Source of the DNA: Sulfitobacter sp. S223
GTDB taxonomy: Bacteria; Pseudomonadota; Alphaproteobacteria; Rhodobacterales; Rhodobacteraceae
Assembly (NCBI RefSeq): GCF_025143825.1
Contig: NZ_CP083560.1
Coordinates: 682,001-746,000 of the forward strand
Reading direction: 5' to 3'
Length of the DNA stretch: 64,000 nt
Shown: positions 8,542 through 15,880 of the stretch, piece by piece
How positions within the stretch are numbered: position 1 is the first letter of the stretch
Layout of the letters: each line of letters begins with the position of its first letter
Position numbers and translations under genes: made by a program
Notes under the pieces: model-generated
Seen by the model: only the letters and a program-made list of their open reading frames with translations
Told to the model about the DNA's origin: nothing
The model's database searches: none

Positions 8542-9207
8542 ATGAAGTGGAATTTGCCAAATATTCTCACGGTTTTGCGGTTGCTTGCAGCGCCCGCAGT
8601 GGCGGTGATGTTTTTGTACTTTACGCGACCTTATGCTGATTGGTTCGCGTTGGTGTTATTTGTAACAGCGGCGGCGACCGATTGGATAGACGGCTATCTT
8701 GCCCGTGCCTGGAAACAAGAAACCAAGCTCGGCGCGATGCTGGATCCCATTGCGGATAAGGCGATGGTTGTGATCGCGCTCATGGTGATTATCGCTTTCT
8801 CAAGCTGGTCCGCTTGGCTGGTGTTGCCGGCAACAGTCATCCTGTTCCGTGAAGTGTTTGTTTCCGGCCTGCGTGAGTATCTGGGCGACACAGCTGGCAC
8901 ACTGAAAGTCACAAGATTGGCGAAGTGGAAAACAGCGCTTCAGATGACCGCGATCGCGGTTCTATTCAGTCAGGGTGTTTTTGAACACTATCTGGGGATG
9001 AGCATTTTGGGAATGGACGAAGCGCTGGTTCAAGACATCTTGCAAGGTAAAGAAGAAGACGTTTTGGGCCTGAACTGGAAGGTTGTCGCGATGGAGTGGT
9101 CAGGCCGCATCGGGCACTGGCTTTTGTGGCTGGCAGCGGCGCTTACAGCCGTGACAGGCTGGGATTACCTGATGAAAGCTTTGCCACATCTCAAGGAGGG
9201 CCGGTGA
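8542..9207 (+). CDS. pgsA: CDP-diacylglycerol-glycerol-3-phosphate 3-phosphatidyltransferase
   Basis: 221 residues with several membrane helices. The CDP-alcohol phosphotransferase signature D-x2-DG-x2-AR-x8-G-x3-D-x3-D is complete in DWIDGYLARAWKQETKLGAM followed by LDPIADK. It makes phosphatidylglycerol-phosphate, the precursor of phosphatidylglycerol and cardiolipin, in the inner membrane. It is somewhat longer than the E. coli enzyme because of an insertion after FSQGVFEHYLGM (about residues 140-185). A 138-bp gap separates it from uvrC; its stop overlaps the moaD ATG (TGATG). Confidence 0.95.
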   Translation: MKWNLPNILTVLRLLAAPAVAVMFLYFTRPYADWFALVLFVTAAATDWIDGYLARAWKQETKLGAMLDPIADKAMVVIALMVIIAFSSWSAWLVLPATVILFREVFVSGLREYLGDTAGTLKVTRLAKWKTALQMTAIAVLFSQGVFEHYLGMSILGMDEALVQDILQGKEEDVLGLNWKVVAMEWSGRIGHWLLWLAAALTAVTGWDYLMKALPHLKEGR

Positions 9208-9452
9208 TGGACGTATTATATTTTGCATGGGTGCGCGAACGTATCGGAATACCGCGCGAAACGGTGCAAACAGATGCGGGCACAGTTGCTGATCTTGTAA
9301 CAGAATTGCGTGCGCGTGAAGAACGCTATGCAGCCGCCTTCGAGGATCTCTCGGCGCTTCGCGTAGCGCTTGATCAGGAATTGTCTGATTTTGATGCGCC
9401 GCTTGCAGGGGTGCGCGAAGTTGCGTTCTTTCCACCGATGACGGGCGGATAA
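9207..9452 (+). CDS. moaD: Molybdopterin synthase sulfur-carrier subunit MoaD
   Basis: 81 residues with a ubiquitin-like fold pattern and the essential C-terminal Gly-Gly (FFPPMTGG) that is adenylated and thiocarboxylated to carry sulfur into molybdopterin. The start ATG overlaps the pgsA stop by one base and follows AAGGAGG at 9193-9199. Longer in-frame readings upstream run inside pgsA and are not needed. moaE follows one base after the stop, so the two subunits of molybdopterin synthase are made together. The other molybdenum genes of the window (moaB, mobA, mobB, moeA, fdhD) lie 16-33 kb away. Confidence 0.95.
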   Translation: MDVLYFAWVRERIGIPRETVQTDAGTVADLVTELRAREERYAAAFEDLSALRVALDQELSDFDAPLAGVREVAFFPPMTGG

Positions 9453-9453
9453 T

Positions 9454-9897
9454 ATGCGGATTTCCGTTCAGGAAGAGATGTTCGATCTTGGCGCGGAAAC
9501 GGCAACCTTTGCCGCAGGGCACAGCGATATCGGCGCGATTGTCACCTTCACGGGTGTTGTGCGCGACTTGCCTGATGACCGCATGGACGCGATGGAGATC
9601 GAACACTATCCCGGCATGACCGAAAAAGCGATCATCGCTATGGCGCAAAACGCAGTCGAAAGGTTCGGGTTGGGCGATGTCTTGGTCATCCACCGATACG
9701 GGCGCCTTCAACCAGGCGAGATGATCATGATGGTTGCTACAGCAGCGCCGCATCGCAAGGATGCGTTTGAGGCCGCGATGTTCTTGATGGACTATCTGAA
9801 ATCCCGGGCGCCATTCTGGAAGCGTGAAATATCGGCCACAGGTGCCGCTTGGGTTGCAGCTACCGACGAAGACGAAGCGGCGTTGACGCGCTGGTAG
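9454..9897 (+). CDS. moaE: Molybdopterin synthase catalytic subunit MoaE
   Basis: 147 residues, the usual MoaE length. VTFTGVVRD, LEHYPGMTE-like (IEHYPGMTEKAI), VIHRYGRLQPGEMIMMVATAAPHR and LKSRAPFWKRE are the family motifs; the Lys of the last pair (LKSRAPFWK) contacts the substrate and the MoaD tail. The enzyme converts cyclic pyranopterin monophosphate to molybdopterin in the cytoplasm using MoaD thiocarboxylate. The ATG lies one base after the moaD stop. No clear terminator is visible; the next gene is preceded by its own FNR-type promoter. Confidence 0.96.
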   Translation: MRISVQEEMFDLGAETATFAAGHSDIGAIVTFTGVVRDLPDDRMDAMEIEHYPGMTEKAIIAMAQNAVERFGLGDVLVIHRYGRLQPGEMIMMVATAAPHRKDAFEAAMFLMDYLKSRAPFWKREISATGAAWVAATDEDEAALTRW

Positions 9898-9908
9898 CCA
9901 AATTGGCC

Positions 9909-9922
9909 TTGATCCAAATCAA
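9909..9922 (+). promoter_or_regulatory. FNR/FnrL-type binding site (perfect TTGAT-N4-ATCAA)
   Basis: TTGATCCAAATCAA matches the FNR consensus without mismatch. Its centre (9915.5) is about 41.5 bp upstream of the start point expected from the -10 hexamer TATGCT at 9945-9950, which is the class II activator position. In Rhodobacterales FnrL is the oxygen-sensing regulator that uses this box. The target is the universal stress protein gene. Confidence 0.8.
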
Positions 9923-9944
9923 GGATGAAATAGCCTGAGCTTGT

Positions 9945-9950
9945 TATGCT
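9945..9950 (+). promoter_or_regulatory. -10 hexamer of the universal stress protein promoter
   Basis: TATGCT, with an expected start point near 9957. No good -35 hexamer is present at the right spacing; the FNR box occupies that place, as in activator-dependent class II promoters. Confidence 0.5.
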
Positions 9951-9979
9951 TTCTTCATACATTCACAGGAGGATACGGC

Positions 9980-10426
9980 GTGTTTAAGTCAATTGTTGTA
10001 GGCGTTGATGGTTCAGAGGCGTCCGATCGGGCGCTGCGGGTCGCTTGCGGTCTCGCTAAAGAAGCAAATTCCAAGCTCCAGATCGTCCATACTCCAAGGG
10101 ATGAAACTGTGACCTATGCGGCAGATGCGATTTCGGGGTTTTATGTTGGACCAAATGCGGCCCAGCAGGAACTGCTGCGCGAAGCGGCGGAAAAGCTTAC
10201 CGAACGAGCCTTGGCGATTGCAGCCGAAGAAGGGGTGAAAAATGTCGAAGCCCATATCGGTCACGGTGATCCAGGTCAGGATGTATTGGACCGAGCGGAA
10301 AAAGCCGGTGCAGACCTGATCGTGACAGGACGGCGCGGATTGGGGAACTTCAGTGCTTTGGTACTGGGCAGCACTTCCCATCAAATCAGCAAACACGCAC
10401 ATTGTGCCTGTCTGACCGTTCCATAG
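9980..10426 (+). CDS. Universal stress protein (UspA family)
   Basis: 148 residues from GTG 9980, with the Usp fold: VVGVDGSEASDRALRVA at the N-terminus and the ATP-binding loop G-x2-G-x9-G-S/T near the end (GRRGLGNFSALVLGSTSHQI). This places it with the ATP-binding class of Usp proteins. Such proteins help cells survive oxygen limitation, starvation or oxidative stress. The GTG start is chosen because AGGAGG (9967-9972) lies seven bases before it. A perfect FNR box upstream predicts induction at low oxygen. It converges with the following minus-strand genes, ending 9 bp before the next stop. Confidence 0.92.
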   Translation: MFKSIVVGVDGSEASDRALRVACGLAKEANSKLQIVHTPRDETVTYAADAISGFYVGPNAAQQELLREAAEKLTERALAIAAEEGVKNVEAHIGHGDPGQDVLDRAEKAGADLIVTGRRGLGNFSALVLGSTSHQISKHAHCACLTVP

Positions 10427-10435
10427 GGACGGCGG

Positions 10436-10762
10436 TTAACCTGCGCGCTGGCTGTCAATGTAGGCGCGCATTTCCTCTGCTTCATGGCGCGCGTCGCGCA
10501 ATCCATCCATCGCGGCGCGCAATTCGGCCTCGGTCTGGGATAGCTGATTTGTCAGCTCCGCCTCGCGCTGCTGCAGATACGTGATCGCTTGGTCGCGCGT
10601 TTCTTCTGCTTCATGCAGCTCTTGGCTCATCCGGTCCAGCTGCGCCACATCATCTGCGGCAACCCGCGTGAAGCGGTGCAGTAGCCAATTGGCGAACCAG
10701 CCCATGCAGAAGGCAACAAATAGAATGATGGCGGTCGCAAGGACAAATTCAAATCGGCTCAT
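10436..10762 (-). CDS. Membrane-anchored coiled-coil protein of unknown function
   Basis: 108 residues: one N-terminal membrane helix (VLATAIILFVAFCMGWFANWLL) followed by a long, charged, heptad-rich segment (residues about 38-105; SQELHEAEETRDQAITYLQQ) that should form a coiled coil. No enzyme motif is present. It starts inside the stop of the OmpA/BON gene upstream (4-bp ATGA overlap), so the two are co-translated and probably work together at the cell envelope, for example as an assembly partner. I do not recognise a characterised family. Confidence 0.8.
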   Translation of the reverse strand: MSRFEFVLATAIILFVAFCMGWFANWLLHRFTRVAADDVAQLDRMSQELHEAEETRDQAITYLQQREAELTNQLSQTEAELRAAMDGLRDARHEAEEMRAYIDSQRAG

Positions 10763-12657
10763 TCGTTGGCGCTTTCTTCGGTCGGCGTATTCGGTGCTGT
10801 ATCGCTGCTTTGTGAAGCGTTTTCCAGCGTTGTTTCGTCCGGCGTTGCAACAGTGTCGGGGCGGATAAGTCGGAACTCGATACGGCGGTTTGCTTCGCGT
10901 CCCGCTTCACTGTCGTTGCTGGCTACTGGGTTTTCTTCACCATATCCTACCGCTTTGAAGGTCCCGGTCACAACCCGCCGCGCGCGTAATTCGTTCAAAA
11001 CAGATTCGGCACGGCTTTGGCTCAAAGCAAGGTTCATCTCTTCGCGGCCTTGGCTATCGGTATAGCCCTGAATTTCCAACGGCAATTTACCGCATCGTTT
11101 CAAGATCGTGGCAATATCATCCATCGTTCCCAAAGCAGAAGCGTCGATAGTAGCTGAACCCGGTTCAAAGTTGATCTTACCCGCAGCGACGATCGCGCCG
11201 ATCTCTGCCTCGCATTCGGAAGGCGTGGGGAGCCCTAGCACAGGATCAAGCTGTTTCTGATAGGTTACGTTCACATCGAACTGACTGCCTTCACCCAGTT
11301 TGCCAGCCATGAGCGAAGCAAGCTCGGTCGATGCGTCGGGATTGCCGGTATTGCCCGTGAGTACGATGTTGTCAGGCGTCACAGTTAGCGAACCATTACT
11401 GAGCTTACCCAGACCCTCCAGTCCGGCAAGAACGCGGGTTGTCCAGTCGGCCGGCAGGCCTTCGACGACGCGGGTTGCTGTGTAAACATTGTCGGAACCA
11501 AAGCGTGCTTTCGCAAAGCTTGTCGTTAGCTCCCGTAGGGCATCATCGTTGACCCGACCGCGCAGCTGTACTTGGCCTTCTGGGCTAAGCGTTGCGTTGA
11601 ACTCTGGCGGACCGGCGTTTGGATCTTGTGCCTGTGGCAATTTCGCCTGCAAGGCAAAAACACCCGGCAATGCATTCTCAAGCTCACCCACAACGTTGTC
11701 AAAATCTGACTGGCTGGTGCCTGCGGACGCCAACAAAGTGATGTCGGCGTCTACGATTGTGACAGACCCTTCGCCCAGTTTGGCCAAAGCATTGATTGAG
11801 GCCGTCACAGCATCGGCCCATTTGGGTGTGGGTACGCCGAGGCCAACAGTGCAGCGCGGTGTCTGTGCACCTGCTGCTTTTGCGGCTGTGATGATCCGCT
11901 CGGCGGCAGTGTCGGTGTCAGCCGAGCAGGCGTCGAAGCTGGCGCCGTCTTCGGTGATCTGGAACCGCGTGGTGAAAGGTGTAATCACAGGACGAGGCGC
12001 GGCAATATCAAGAACCAAAGTTACTTGGGACGGAACCATGCGCCGCAGGTTCTGCTCCAGTCGTGCCTTTTCCTGCGGGCTGTCCGTGATGGCTGTGATC
12101 GCTACGCGGTTGGGCTGAACTGATACCTTTGCGCGGGGTAGGCTGCTCATTGATGACAGTGCAAAATCAAGCGCGCTGTCCCAGCCTTCAGGCGCAGGAT
12201 AGTCGGCAGTTTCCAGCAGGTCGGTAACGCCTGTCGATCCCTCAAGGCTGTTAAAACGCGCGATCACATAGTCTTTGTCGGTGCTTGTCGGAATCAGCCC
12301 GATGACCGAAAGGCCACTGTCATTGCGCAGGATTTCCGCTGAAAACTTTGGCGGGGCAAGGGCCTCCTGCGCGGCTACAGCCATGTCATCAATCACGCGC
12401 GCGGCGTCTACGACAGAACCTGCGGTCGTAAGCGCGGAAAAGCGGACAGCTTCGGTAGGTGCAGTGCCCGACAGCGAGACTTGAAGACCGTTCGCCTCCA
12501 CCTCTGCCCAAGTCATACCCTTTTCATCCAACGCGTCACGCACGCCGATCTCAGATGAGTCCTCGATAAGGCTGACAGAGAAGTTCGCCGCCACAAGGGC
12601 CACAACAGCGGCAGCGGCGAAGGTCAGGAATATTGTAAGCAGTGATGAGAGGCGCAT
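10759..12657 (-). CDS. OmpA-family envelope protein with BON-like repeats
   Basis: 632 residues from ATG 12657. An N-terminal membrane anchor or signal (LTIFLTFAAAAVVALVAANF) is followed by several BON-like repeats (for example GLQVSLSGTAPTEAVRFSAL and VQLRGRVNDDALRELT) and a C-terminal OmpA peptidoglycan-binding domain (residues about 500-605) with LEIQGYTDSQGREEMNLALS, QSRAESV and NRRIEFRL. BON domains are thought to bind membranes or ligands, and OmpA domains bind diaminopimelate in peptidoglycan. It probably links inner membrane and cell wall. A GTG six bases upstream (12663) is an alternative start. It overlaps the coiled-coil gene downstream by 4 bp. Confidence 0.85.
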   Translation of the reverse strand: MRLSSLLTIFLTFAAAAVVALVAANFSVSLIEDSSEIGVRDALDEKGMTWAEVEANGLQVSLSGTAPTEAVRFSALTTAGSVVDAARVIDDMAVAAQEALAPPKFSAEILRNDSGLSVIGLIPTSTDKDYVIARFNSLEGSTGVTDLLETADYPAPEGWDSALDFALSSMSSLPRAKVSVQPNRVAITAITDSPQEKARLEQNLRRMVPSQVTLVLDIAAPRPVITPFTTRFQITEDGASFDACSADTDTAAERIITAAKAAGAQTPRCTVGLGVPTPKWADAVTASINALAKLGEGSVTIVDADITLLASAGTSQSDFDNVVGELENALPGVFALQAKLPQAQDPNAGPPEFNATLSPEGQVQLRGRVNDDALRELTTSFAKARFGSDNVYTATRVVEGLPADWTTRVLAGLEGLGKLSNGSLTVTPDNIVLTGNTGNPDASTELASLMAGKLGEGSQFDVNVTYQKQLDPVLGLPTPSECEAEIGAIVAAGKINFEPGSATIDASALGTMDDIATILKRCGKLPLEIQGYTDSQGREEMNLALSQSRAESVLNELRARRVVTGTFKAVGYGEENPVASNDSEAGREANRRIEFRLIRPDTVATPDETTLENASQSSDTAPNTPTEESANE

Positions 12658-12720
12658 GGGCACTTTCGTAACAGTTCAATAATTAGGCATGGTACTACGC
12701 CGCTGGCGGGCTTGGTGCAA

Positions 12721-13695
12721 TCAAAGGAACAGAGCTGCGACAAAAAACAACAGCGGAATCATGCCGGTGTCGCGATTGACCCTGAACAATTGCAGCATTT
12801 TTTTCGGATTGTGAATGTCGAGGCCACGCAATTGCCATGCCATGTGCCAGCCCATGGCCCACGGGCCGGCAAGGGCGACGGCCATCGCCAACACAGAAGC
12901 CTGCGGTAACGCAGCATAAATGACAGCGATGCCCATCAACCCGACGGTGGCCATCAAGAATCGGCGCAACCATTGGCCGGAATTCTCACCGAACAGCCTT
13001 GCAGTCGATTTAACGCCGATCAGCGCGTCATCTTCGGTGTCCTGATGCGCGTAAATCGTATCGTAGAACAGCGTCCATGCAATGCCAGCCAGATAAAGCA
13101 CCACGGCCGGTGCATCGAGCCGTCCTGTGTGCGCAGTCCAGGCCAACAGAGCCCCCCAGTTGAAGGCAAGCCCGAGGAAAACCTGCGGCCACCACGTGAA
13201 TCGTTTCGCGAAGGGATAGATTGCGACGGGAATCAGCGCGAGAACTCCCAACCGGATTGCAGCACCATTGAAAGACAGCAGAATCGCAAATGATATGAGT
13301 GCCTGCGCGATCATCCAGACAGTGGCGCCTTTGACACTGACCTGACCGGACGGAATCGGCCGCGACCTTGTACGCGCTACCTGCGCGTCGAAATCGCGGT
13401 CTGTAATGTCATTCCATGTGCAGCCAGCCCCGCGCATCAAGAACGCGCCAACAGCGCAGCCGATGAGAATCCACAAATCAAACCAGCGCATCTGGCCATC
13501 ATAAAGCATTGCCAGCGACAGACCCCACCAGCACGGTAGCAGCAAAAGCCATGTGCCAATGGGCCTGTCAGCACGGCTTAAGCGCAGGTAAGGCCGGGCG
13601 GCGGCAGGTGCATACAGGTCGACCCAGTTGCGCGCATATGCGTCTGCAACCACGCCATCTTCCGGAGGCTCTGGTGGTGGGGCGTTGTCTTGCAT
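12721..13695 (-). CDS. ubiA: 4-hydroxybenzoate polyprenyltransferase
   Basis: 324 residues, about eight to nine membrane helices. Both Asp-rich prenyl-diphosphate motifs are present: NDITDRDFDAQVARTRSRPI (about 105-125) and YDTIYAHQDTEDDALIGVKS (about 225-245). It attaches the polyprenyl chain made by the IspB-type synthase (encoded 37 kb away) to 4-hydroxybenzoate, the first membrane step of ubiquinone synthesis. The start 13695 is supported by AAGGATGG just upstream on this strand; a longer reading would overlap rsmE. An N-terminal Pro/Glu-rich tail (QDNAPPPEPPEDG) precedes the core. It is divergent from rsmE, with 12 bp between the start codons. Confidence 0.95.
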   Translation of the reverse strand: MQDNAPPPEPPEDGVVADAYARNWVDLYAPAAARPYLRLSRADRPIGTWLLLLPCWWGLSLAMLYDGQMRWFDLWILIGCAVGAFLMRGAGCTWNDITDRDFDAQVARTRSRPIPSGQVSVKGATVWMIAQALISFAILLSFNGAAIRLGVLALIPVAIYPFAKRFTWWPQVFLGLAFNWGALLAWTAHTGRLDAPAVVLYLAGIAWTLFYDTIYAHQDTEDDALIGVKSTARLFGENSGQWLRRFLMATVGLMGIAVIYAALPQASVLAMAVALAGPWAMGWHMAWQLRGLDIHNPKKMLQLFRVNRDTGMIPLLFFVAALFL

Positions 13696-13707
13696 ATATC
13701 CATCCTT

Positions 13708-14433
13708 ATGGACGCGAAAATCAGATTGTATGTAGAGCACCCTTTGGGGGATGGGCAATCGGTTCCTTTGGACCGTGCGCAGGCGCATTACCTTTTTGGG
13801 GTTATGCGGCAGTCAGTGGGGGGACATGTGCTCCTGTTCAACGGGCGTGATGGCGAATGGCGCGCTGAGGTCGTTGAGGCCGGAAAGCGTGGCGGTATGC
13901 TGGCGTGCATCGAGCAGACTAAACCGTTGCAGATGCCCCCCGACCTTTGGTTGTGCTTTGCACCAATCAAAAAGGCCCGCACCGATTTCATTGTTGAAAA
14001 AGCCGCCGAGATGGGCGCCGCGCGGATCGTACCTGTGCAGACGGAGTTCACCAATTCAGGTCGTATCCAGCGCGATCGTTTGCAGGCTCATGCCGTCGAA
14101 GCTGCGGAGCAATGCGGTGGAACCTTCGTGCCGGAAGTGGCCGATCTGGTTCGCTTCGACCGTTTGCTTCAGAATTGGGATGCAGGCCGCCAGATTATGT
14201 TCTGTGACGAGGCGCTGGCCGCGTCACGCCCTTCCTCGCTCGTTGCTGGTGCGGTTGGGCCTTGGGCGATCTTTATCGGACCAGAGGGCGGGTTCTCGGA
14301 ACGCGAGCGCGCTAAGCTGAAAGCATTGGACGTATCTGTTGCGGTGTCGCTGGGGCCACGGATTCTCAGGGCCGACACAGCGGCGGTGGCGGCGATGACG
14401 GTCTGGCAGCAGACCTATGGCGACTGGTCCTGA
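13708..14433 (+). CDS. rsmE: 16S rRNA (uracil1498-N3)-methyltransferase
   Basis: 241 residues. The SPOUT-fold trefoil knot is clear near the C-terminus (FIGPEGGFSERE, SLGPRILRADTAAVAAM), which binds S-adenosylmethionine. The N-terminal PUA-like region (RLYVEHPLGDGQSVPL, HYLFGVMRQSVGG) recognises RNA. It methylates U1498 of 16S rRNA in the small ribosomal subunit. The ATG at 13708 has no clear ribosome-binding sequence, since the upstream bases belong to the ubiA leader; a TTG at 13690 is an alternative. The GNAT gene starts inside its stop region (14433). Confidence 0.95.
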   Translation: MDAKIRLYVEHPLGDGQSVPLDRAQAHYLFGVMRQSVGGHVLLFNGRDGEWRAEVVEAGKRGGMLACIEQTKPLQMPPDLWLCFAPIKKARTDFIVEKAAEMGAARIVPVQTEFTNSGRIQRDRLQAHAVEAAEQCGGTFVPEVADLVRFDRLLQNWDAGRQIMFCDEALAASRPSSLVAGAVGPWAIFIGPEGGFSERERAKLKALDVSVAVSLGPRILRADTAAVAAMTVWQQTYGDWS

Positions 14434-15317
14434 TGGCTGTAGACATACAGTTGCGGCAGGCTGTGCAGGCAGATGCTGCCGGGCTTGAGGCATTTCTGGC
14501 GCGGCATGCGGAAACGTCGATGTTCCTGCGCGGTAATCTGGCAGTACACGGCGTTGAGAACTGTTCACACCGGCATGGCACCACATTCTGGCTGTATGCA
14601 AACGACGGGATAACTGGTGTTGTGGGATGTTCCAACGGTGGCTACCTCATGTGTCAGGCCCCTGATGCAAAGGATGATTTCTGGTTTGCGGCGGCGCGTG
14701 CGCTGGCAGGGCGGAAGATTGCAGGAATGACGGGCGTGCCCGAGCAGGTGGACGCATGGATCAGTGCTTTGGGCTTGGCAGAAGAATGTTTTAGCGTACG
14801 TGACATTGATCCACTCTATCATGTTCAGCTAGACAATCTGATCTTGCCTGACACGGCTCAGTTCCTTCTGCGCAGACCTGTCGCGCAGGATGCATCGCTT
14901 TTGGCAGGCTGGTTTGACGGATTTGCCCAAGACACAGGAATGATGCCTGCAGGCGGCATGTCGGGGGCCGTTGCGGCAGAGGCTTTCATCGCGAACAATG
15001 CGGCCCGCTTGCTAATTATTGACGGAACGCCGGTTGCAATGACCTCAGTGAACGCAGCGGTTGGCACGACGGTACAAATCGGAGGCGTCTATGTGCCGCC
15101 CATGTATCGTGGGCGGGGATTCGGTGGCGCTGTTGTTGCCGTTCAACTGGCTGAGTTGCGCCTAGAGGGGGTTATGGCAGCGATTCTTTTCGCCGCGAAC
15201 GCTGTGGCTGCGCGCGGGTATGAGCGGATCGGTTTTCGCCGCATCGGAAGCTATGCTCTGGCGATGCTCAAAGAGCCGGTTTTGATAAAAGGAACACGTG
15301 ATGTTTTTCCGACCTGA
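14433..15317 (+). CDS. GNAT-family N-acetyltransferase
   Basis: 294 residues, about double the single GNAT domain. The C-terminal half carries the acetyl-CoA loop (VYVPPMYRGRGFGGAVVAVQ: R-x2-G-x-G) and the end strand RGYERIGFRRIGSYALAML. The N-terminal half (residues 1-140; AFLARHAETSMFLRGNL) resembles the degenerate first domain of two-domain GNATs. The acceptor is unknown. It begins at the last base of the rsmE stop codon and overlaps the next gene by 17 bp, so the three genes form one unit with rsmE. Confidence 0.88.
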   Translation: MAVDIQLRQAVQADAAGLEAFLARHAETSMFLRGNLAVHGVENCSHRHGTTFWLYANDGITGVVGCSNGGYLMCQAPDAKDDFWFAAARALAGRKIAGMTGVPEQVDAWISALGLAEECFSVRDIDPLYHVQLDNLILPDTAQFLLRRPVAQDASLLAGWFDGFAQDTGMMPAGGMSGAVAAEAFIANNAARLLIIDGTPVAMTSVNAAVGTTVQIGGVYVPPMYRGRGFGGAVVAVQLAELRLEGVMAAILFAANAVAARGYERIGFRRIGSYALAMLKEPVLIKGTRDVFPT

Positions 15318-15825
15318 AGCGAAAGCCCTGTTGTGGCGCTGGCGCGAGGTGTTGGTCGCAGTAGCGATGATGCTGCTGGGCCTATGGTGGATTGTTGGGC
15401 CGGGGCGTTTATTGGCGGTGCCCGGTTGGGCTTTGGTGCTGGGGGGCGCCGCGCTGTGCTTTGTTGGCGTGCAACGCGCACGGTTTCGCGGTCCGGGGGA
15501 TGGTCCCGGTGCGGTTCAGGTCGATGAAGGGCAGATCTCCTACTTTGGTCCGCTAACTGGTGGTGTGATGGCCCTGCAATCGTTGGAGCGTCTGACGCTT
15601 GATATGTCGTTAGTGCCAGCACATTGGCGGCTGGAGGCCCCGGGGCAGGCAGCAGTATTGATTCCGGTGAATGCAGCGGGGTCTGATGCGCTTTTTGATG
15701 CATTTGCGCGGCTCCCGGGCTTGCGTACAGAGCGGATGTTGGCAGAGTTGCGTTCCGGAAAGGGCCACGCAGTTGTGATTTGGGAGCGCAAACCCTTGCG
15801 TCCGGCCCACACCCTGCTGCATTGA
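15301..15825 (+). CDS. Small membrane protein of unknown function
   Basis: 174 residues with two adjacent membrane helices near the N-terminus (VLVAVAMMLLGLWWIVG and PGWALVLGGAALCFVGVQ) and a soluble C-terminal part (residues about 60-174) rich in beta-like strands. The soluble part contains QISYFGPLTGGVMALQSLER, a pattern reminiscent of PH-like membrane-associated domains, but the match is weak. ATG 15301 follows AAAAGGA at 15287-15293; a GTG at 15298 is also possible. It overlaps the GNAT gene by 17 bp and is 55 bp before glutamate-cysteine ligase. No function can be assigned. Confidence 0.78.
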   Translation: MFFRPEAKALLWRWREVLVAVAMMLLGLWWIVGPGRLLAVPGWALVLGGAALCFVGVQRARFRGPGDGPGAVQVDEGQISYFGPLTGGVMALQSLERLTLDMSLVPAHWRLEAPGQAAVLIPVNAAGSDALFDAFARLPGLRTERMLAELRSGKGHAVVIWERKPLRPAHTLLH

Positions 15826-15880
15826 CGACCAAGAGAATCTCCGCAAGGCTGCGGACCGAACCCTAAGCGGAGTGCCAAGC

